Of a stretch of 64,000 nt of DNA, positions 61,209 through 64,000 are shown piece by piece. Within the stretch, counting starts at the first letter, position 1, and every line of letters starts with the position of its first letter. The notes beneath the pieces were generated by a model. That model was not told the DNA's origin. It did not search any database and was given only the letters and a program-made list of their open reading frames with translations. Source of the stretch: Lingula anatina (Eukaryota > Brachiopoda > Lingulata > Lingulida > Lingulidae); assembly GCF_001039355.2 (NCBI RefSeq), contig NW_019775444.1, positions 342,203-406,202 of the forward strand, given 5' to 3'. The position numbers were made by a program, and so were the translations under genes.

Positions 61209-64000
61209 CTGAAATAGATAACAACTGTCAGTATAGATCTAACTGGCAAGAGTTGAGCATAACACAGTTTTTGCTGAGGACAATTTATGAGCAACTAAAA
61301 GAGTGAAGTTCACTTTTTTATACTGAAGGTTAAACTAACTTTCTTGTGGCTACAGAAGCATGAAAAATTCATAAATAGGATTCACCCAATAACTTGAAAT
61401 TTATATGATACAATCCATCAAGAACAAATTAAATATCAGGGTGCCTCCCCCCCCCCTTTTAATATACATACACACACAAAACACAGTCAACACTTCAATG
61501 TCTTGATGTACTTCATTTATTGAACACCCCCCCCAGACAATCTGTAAAAATGCAACAGTCAAAAGTCATTAACATTATTGTTCCTTAAGTAAACACTCAA
61601 GTGATGCACATTCATGCAGTATTCAGTTCATTGATTAGTCTCCCAATTAGCACCATTGTTATCAGGCGTCATTGGCGGGATCACTTTTCGTCCCACTCCC
61701 CTGTTTTTCAATTGACCTTTCGCACAATTTCAAAAAAGAAAAGTCTTCAGTCTAATTATGTGGTACAACAGCTGATTTTTTTTCCATAGGAGGATTGCCA
61801 TTCTAGACAGACAGATCAAATTTGCAAGAAATGCGTTGGTCTTTGTGTTTTTTAATACCCAAAGCAAACAGACCTTCAATGATTGATCCCTAATGAACAC
61901 AGCTCCAATGCATGTATGTATGAGTAAAAGCATTTTAAATAATAATTTGTAAAGGCATAAAGGAAACAATCACATACTAGTTTTTTTCTCAAACATTCAA
62001 GTAACAAACACATTCCTGTTGAAGTGTTACAAATCAGTTGACAACTGTACATTTTATTAAGGGGACCTCTTCAAAGTTAAAATCATTTCCCTTTGTGCAT
62101 ACTATAAAATATTAGACCTTTTATCCAGGACATTCAAACAATTTTTGAAAAAGTTAAAAACATTACAGAACCCTTTTCAACATCAAGTATCAAGTCACTG
62201 AAAAGTAACCACACAAATGTCTACGCTCAATTCTATAACAAGAGTTTCTACAAAATACAAATAAATAAAAGTGTTATCTACATGCATATATTTTATGATT
62301 TTCCTTGAACTAGATTTCAGATGAGCATCCAATCCAAGTCAGTGCCAAAACTATTCAAACGACAGTTACCATCACTCATTTCCATTAGACTTTCTATTTA
62401 ACCTCTTCCTGCACCGTGCAAAGAACTGGAAACAATCAATACTCAGAATTGAAGTAACCAAAGCTAAAATGGCATTGGTGCTACAAAAACTACCACTAAC
62501 AGCAAACTACATTAAATATTTATGTATTCTGCCCTTTGTTATCTAGTCTACTTTTTATTCTTTAGAGTTCATCCAGCACTTAATTCAAGTCCAATATATT
62601 GGTGAATTGTTTATCAGACCTTATAATGGTACTGGTACCAATGATGGACAAAATGCAAGAGATAAACTATTCCATGATGAAAGCAACTTAAAGATAAATT
62701 GTTGCAGCAATAACAAGCACGCCAATGTGCTAGATATTGAAGCACTGGGTTTTGAATAAGGTTACATGAAACCTAAAAATATTTGTGGCTTGGTTTGAAT
62801 AGTTTTACATTATAATACAGAGAAAGTATGCTTTGCTGTGGCAATTACCACTTTGAAAGAAATGAACAATATCTAGACTAGTATTGATTCTCTTTTCATC
62901 TTGATGGTTAAAATCTAGGGTAGTGACTCTATCTTTTCAATGAGAAGAGTTGTGAATTTCACAGGATCTGCATTTCTTAATTTCATATATTCTTAAAATT
63001 AGAACATTTCCCCTGAGTGGTAGAAAAAAAAAGCAGGCTACCTTATACACAGAAAATAGCACCACAAATGCTACTCAGAAATATTTGTACTAGTAAATGA
63101 TAAAATGCAACTGAAAAATTGATAATTTTTCACACTGAAAACATAGATTCATTACCATATGTAGTACACATCAATCCATATCCTAAAACTATAAATAATG
63201 CCTTCAATCAACAAACTGAGATGTAAGCTGTCATAAAAACTGCCACTTATAAGAAATGACATGCACGAAATCACCCTAGTACCAAGTACATTGCACACAC
63301 TGAAGATAACCTTTATGAAGCAATTTCCTAGGATATTGTATCAATATACTGTCACTGTGCTTCATGAAACTAGTCATTCAACAGTATTCCAAAACTCATC
63401 TGATATGAACACATGCACGAGCCTTTATATGAGCAGAAGATGAATCTGTTGGTGTGCTGTAACGGTTGACTTCTTTACATATCAATTCTATCTTTGATAT
63501 CATTACCTCTCACTTCAGCATTGTAGAGCAATGATTCAGTTTGAAAGGATAAACACAAAATAATAAAAATGGCTGGTGTTACTTACAAGCTGTGCAACAT
63601 GAATGAAAAAGACCCTCCTTTTTAGATTCCTTTTCCTTATAATTACCCCCTAAAAAGAGTTTCATATCAACTGTGGCTCATGATCTCAATGACCTTCCTG
63701 TAATTTTACAAGGTGTCTTTTGCAGATTAAATGATTCAATTTCAAAGCATTCAACAACCTTTACTGCCTTTATCCTTACCCCATGTAAATAAATCATGAA
63801 AAACTCCCAAGTTCACTGATTCAACTACTAGTATGTACATTAAACAGAGAGAGAATTTGCTCAAAACTAAAAATGCTCCATAAAAAAGGATTCTTCACAC
63901 TTAAAGGGATAATAACTCTTCGTATGAAATCTGTATTTCACAATTAAAACATTGTGAATGGCTCATAAAAATATAATATATTCTGTTTTCCCACAAAAAC
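61209..64000. other. PPP1R2 intron sequence
   Basis: No exon was recognised on either strand. Short C- and A-rich runs (61449-61457, 61526-61534) are present. The upstream PPP1R2 exons are presumably outside the window. Confidence 0.5.

Noticed and set aside
63594-63645. Possible PPP1R2 exon on the minus strand (donor GTAAGT after CACAGCTT)
   Set aside because: The implied peptide does not resemble inhibitor 2, and the acceptor is poor.

Overview
This is a 64 kb, AT-rich animal nuclear window. It has spliced genes with GT-AG introns, long intergenic spacers, simple-sequence repeats and several short inverted-repeat transposons. It contains an invertebrate-type latrophilin, two intronless-CDS small heat shock proteins with two alpha-crystallin domains each, a PARP14-like gene and a macro-RING-Deltex gene. 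Together these suggest a lophotrochozoan, probably a mollusc or a similar marine invertebrate. That placement is an inference from gene content; nothing in the sequence names a species.

Layout. (1) 1-15 kb, plus strand: a latrophilin-like adhesion GPCR. Exons from a Ser/Thr-rich stalk through HRM, GAIN/GPS, 7TM and the cytoplasmic tail run from 4185 to 14997. A second, nearly identical copy of the 7TM exons (308-4083) lies before the stalk exons and stops at a single N at 4133. This looks like two haplotypes joined in the assembly rather than a natural gene order. (2) 15-27 kb: 3' UTR and a long spacer, with one unassigned open segment at 18.5 kb. (3) 27.4-34.5 kb: two plus-strand small heat shock protein genes (374 and 316 codons). 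The second has a heat-shock element and TATA box ahead of a non-coding first exon. (4) 34.5-39.3 kb: no gene seen. (5) 39858-52424, minus strand: a complete PARP14-like mono-ADP-ribosyltransferase, 30 coding exons that join in frame to about 1738 residues (RRM/KH region, three macro domains, WWE, PARP catalytic domain). (6) 53.8-56.9 kb, plus strand: a 716-residue protein with a KH-like segment, a macro domain, a C3HC4 RING and a complete Deltex C-terminal domain. (7) 57.8-61.2 kb, minus strand: the last two exons and long 3' UTR of a protein phosphatase inhibitor 2 (PPP1R2) gene.

The most interesting part is the PARP14-like / macro-RING-Deltex pair. The genes lie head to head, with a little over 1.4 kb between their start codons. 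In vertebrates the DTX3L E3 ligase and the macrodomain protein PARP9 act as a complex and are divergently transcribed from a shared interferon-responsive promoter, with PARP14 nearby. Here one polypeptide carries both a macro domain and the RING-Deltex ligase, sits head to head with PARP14, and has an ISRE-like site in the intervening DNA. This suggests an ancient, compact ADP-ribose-reading ubiquitin-ligase module linked to an ADP-ribose writer.
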